The notes beneath the pieces are model-generated. The model was given only the letters and a program-made list of their open reading frames with translations. It was not told the origin of the DNA and made no database searches. Position numbers and translations under genes: made by a program. Of a DNA stretch of 23,915 nucleotides, positions 23,890 to 23,915 are shown piece by piece. Each line of letters begins with the position of its first letter. Position 1 is the first letter of the stretch. The DNA is from Lachnospiraceae bacterium UBA7110 (GTDB taxonomy: Bacteria > Bacillota > Clostridia > Lachnospirales > Lachnospiraceae): positions 8,509 through 32,423 of the forward strand of contig DKYC01000051.1 in NCBI GenBank assembly GCA_002492295.1, written 5' to 3'.

Positions 23890-23915
23890 GTTTGCGATTT
23901 TATTAAATAAAATTT

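Noticed and set aside
1..23915. CRISPR array, insertion sequence or phage genes
   Set aside because: No regularly spaced repeats, transposase or integrase motifs, or terminal inverted repeats were seen on either strand.

Overview
The window looks like a chromosomal segment of an anaerobic Clostridia bacterium, most likely family Lachnospiraceae. This rests on moderate GC, strong AGGAGG-type ribosome sites, the clostridial form of each housekeeping enzyme, and a lineage-typical gene set that I associate from memory with the DUF5717 and DUF5716 families. No mobile element, phage gene, rRNA or CRISPR array is visible. Almost all genes lie on the + strand.

Layout. Positions 1-1830 hold the 3' end of glyA (serine hydroxymethyltransferase) and a membrane-anchored glycoside hydrolase family 3-like protein that seems to lack the usual acid/base loop. 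Positions 1865-2028 are a complete tRNA-Gly(GCC) unit with promoter and terminator. Positions 2076-2582 (- strand) hold an orphan fragment matching only the C-terminal part of GH31 glycosidases. Positions 2746-4909 carry a beta-CASP metallo-beta-lactamase-fold ribonuclease-type protein and folA (dihydrofolate reductase). ilvE (branched-chain aminotransferase, 4988-6010) follows with its own promoter and terminator.

The least explained part is 6109-13190, a four-gene operon-like block. It encodes a 1213-residue protein of beta domains and helical repeats, an Hsp70/actin-fold protein with a degenerate phosphate-2 loop, a small TPR protein whose start codon overlaps the preceding stop, and a coiled-coil protein with two membrane helices that contains a run of nine G. 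The genes are packed with gaps of 19, -1 and 23 bases. They look like one machine: a scaffold, a nucleotide-fold switch or chaperone-like subunit, a TPR adaptor and a membrane anchor. I know of no assigned function.

From 13183 to 18558 come four purine biosynthesis genes: purC, purF, purB and purA. purC and purA have clear promoters, and the purC transcript is predicted to begin inside an 18-bp inverted repeat. From 18606 to 23889 there is a BMP-family nucleoside ABC importer: lipoprotein, double ATPase and two permeases. It is preceded by a roughly 158-base structured leader that I cannot match to a known riboswitch, and a terminator (with a promoter-like sequence just before it) separates the lipoprotein gene from the ATPase gene. 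Purine synthesis and nucleoside salvage are therefore neighbours, and glyA/folA upstream supply the linked one-carbon pathway.
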